Below are positions 7,618 through 8,126 of a stretch of 8,126 bases of DNA, piece after piece (the first letter of the stretch is position 1; every line of letters begins with the position of its first letter). The notes under the pieces were generated by a model, which worked only from the letters and a program-made list of their open reading frames with translations, had not been told where the DNA came from and ran no database searches. The stretch is from contig DQSP01000216.1 of assembly GCA_015663215.1 (NCBI GenBank), positions 1 to 8,126 on the forward strand. The letters are read 5' to 3'. Origin of the DNA: Sulfurimonas sp. (GTDB taxonomy: Bacteria; Campylobacterota; Campylobacteria; Campylobacterales; Sulfurimonadaceae). Both the position numbers and the translations under genes were made by a program.

Positions 7618-8126
7618 ATGTCAGAAGCTATGAGTCTTGAGGGCTATGATGTTCTAGTAAAAGAGTTTAAATATCTACTAGAAGAGGAGAAGCCAAAAGT
7701 TGCTCATGAAAAATTAGTAGCTGCTGCTCAAGGTGACAGAAGTGAAAATGCAGACTATCATGCTGCAAAAGAGAAGCTGCGTTTTATAGATAAACGACTC
7801 TTTTATCTCAACAAAATGATACAAAACTCTAAAATAATAGACCCCTCACTCCATTCTCATACAAAAGTTAGTTTTGGAAGTACTGTTTCTGTCGTGAATA
7901 TAGATACTAATGATGAAGAAGTGTATACCTTATGTGGTGTTTTAGAGAGTGAGCCTGAAAATGGACTTATCTCAATCCACTCACCACTTGCAAAAGCGAT
8001 GATAGGCAAAGAAGTAGGAGATGAGTTTCGCGTGAAGCTCCCTAAAGAGAACAAAGAGTATGAAATAGAGTCCATAGAGTATAAAAACATCTTTTCGCTT
8101 AAAAAAAATATCCGTACGAAAAAAGA
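7618..8126 (+). CDS. greB: GreA/GreB-family transcript cleavage factor, 3' end outside the window
   Basis: The frame is open from the ATG at 7618 to the window edge (169 codons, no stop). Gre factors enter the RNA polymerase secondary channel and stimulate cleavage of backtracked RNA. The N-terminal coiled coil (about residues 6-75) carries the tip motif QGDRSENADYHAAKEKLRFID at 38-58; the acidic pair D40 and E43 corresponds to the essential Asp and Glu of E. coli Gre proteins. The C-terminal domain has ISIHSPLAKAMIGKEVGDEFRV (118-139) and ends its usual fold at ESIEY (151-155). GDRSENADY and the SPLAKAMIGKEVGD block look closer to GreB than GreA, so the symbol is a best guess. At least 14 more, mostly basic residues follow the normal end. 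No good Shine-Dalgarno precedes either the ATG at 7618 or the one at 7630; with a 9-base gap to the upstream gene, coupling is likely. Confidence 0.9.
   Translation, partial: MSEAMSLEGYDVLVKEFKYLLEEEKPKVAHEKLVAAAQGDRSENADYHAAKEKLRFIDKRLFYLNKMIQNSKIIDPSLHSHTKVSFGSTVSVVNIDTNDEEVYTLCGVLESEPENGLISIHSPLAKAMIGKEVGDEFRVKLPKENKEYEIESIEYKNIFSLKKNIRTKK

Noticed and set aside
7857..8090. Minus-strand 77-codon frame
   Set aside because: It is antisense to the Gre-type gene, whose conserved motifs are in the plus-strand frame.
1..8126. Search for mobile elements, CRISPR arrays, tRNA or rRNA genes, toxin-antitoxin or defence genes
   Set aside because: Nothing fits. Apart from the 108-residue protein, each full gene has a recognised housekeeping or regulatory identity, the genes are tightly packed, and I see no long direct or terminal inverted repeats.

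Overview
This window looks like a housekeeping segment of an AT-rich chromosome from the Campylobacterota (the former Epsilonproteobacteria). A free-living, Sulfurimonas-like genus is my best guess. The reasons are the short RNase R (644 codons), the short ComFC-type protein, the divergent DNA polymerase III delta subunit, tight gene packing and lysine-rich coding style. The genus is an inference from protein character; I could not search databases.

Layout. From about 7200 down to the left edge everything reads on the minus strand. In transcription order it is: an HDOD-domain protein (7168-6365), rnr / RNase R (6356-4422), holA / DNA polymerase III delta (4419-3451), a 77-nt gap with a good sigma70-type -10 box, prs / PRPP synthetase (3373-2447), lepA / elongation factor 4 (2438-648), a ComF-family phosphoribosyltransferase (638-66), and possibly the first codons of another gene running off the left edge. 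Gaps inside the two blocks are only 2-9 nt, so I read two operons: HDOD-rnr-holA and prs-lepA-comF. I see no terminator between them, so read-through is possible. A 113-nt divergent promoter region (7169-7281) separates this from a plus-strand pair: a 108-codon protein I do not recognise (7282-7608) and a GreA/GreB-type transcript cleavage factor (7618 to beyond the right edge).

How the genes fit together. Most act in core information flow: RNA decay (RNase R), clamp loading (HolA), translation (LepA), nucleotide precursor supply (Prs), DNA uptake or handling (ComF) and rescue of backtracked RNA polymerase (Gre). The HDOD protein is probably a signalling or scaffold protein.

Start sites needed care. 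lepA and rnr both start with TTG, and the HDOD protein most likely starts ten codons inside its longest frame. I found no mobile element, CRISPR array, tRNA, rRNA, defence system or biosynthetic cluster, and no evidence of a new biological system. The points most worth a second look are a perfect 8-bp inverted repeat just inside rnr next to a TTG start without a Shine-Dalgarno sequence, the unrecognised 108-codon gene paired with the Gre factor, and the basic C-terminal tail of that Gre factor.
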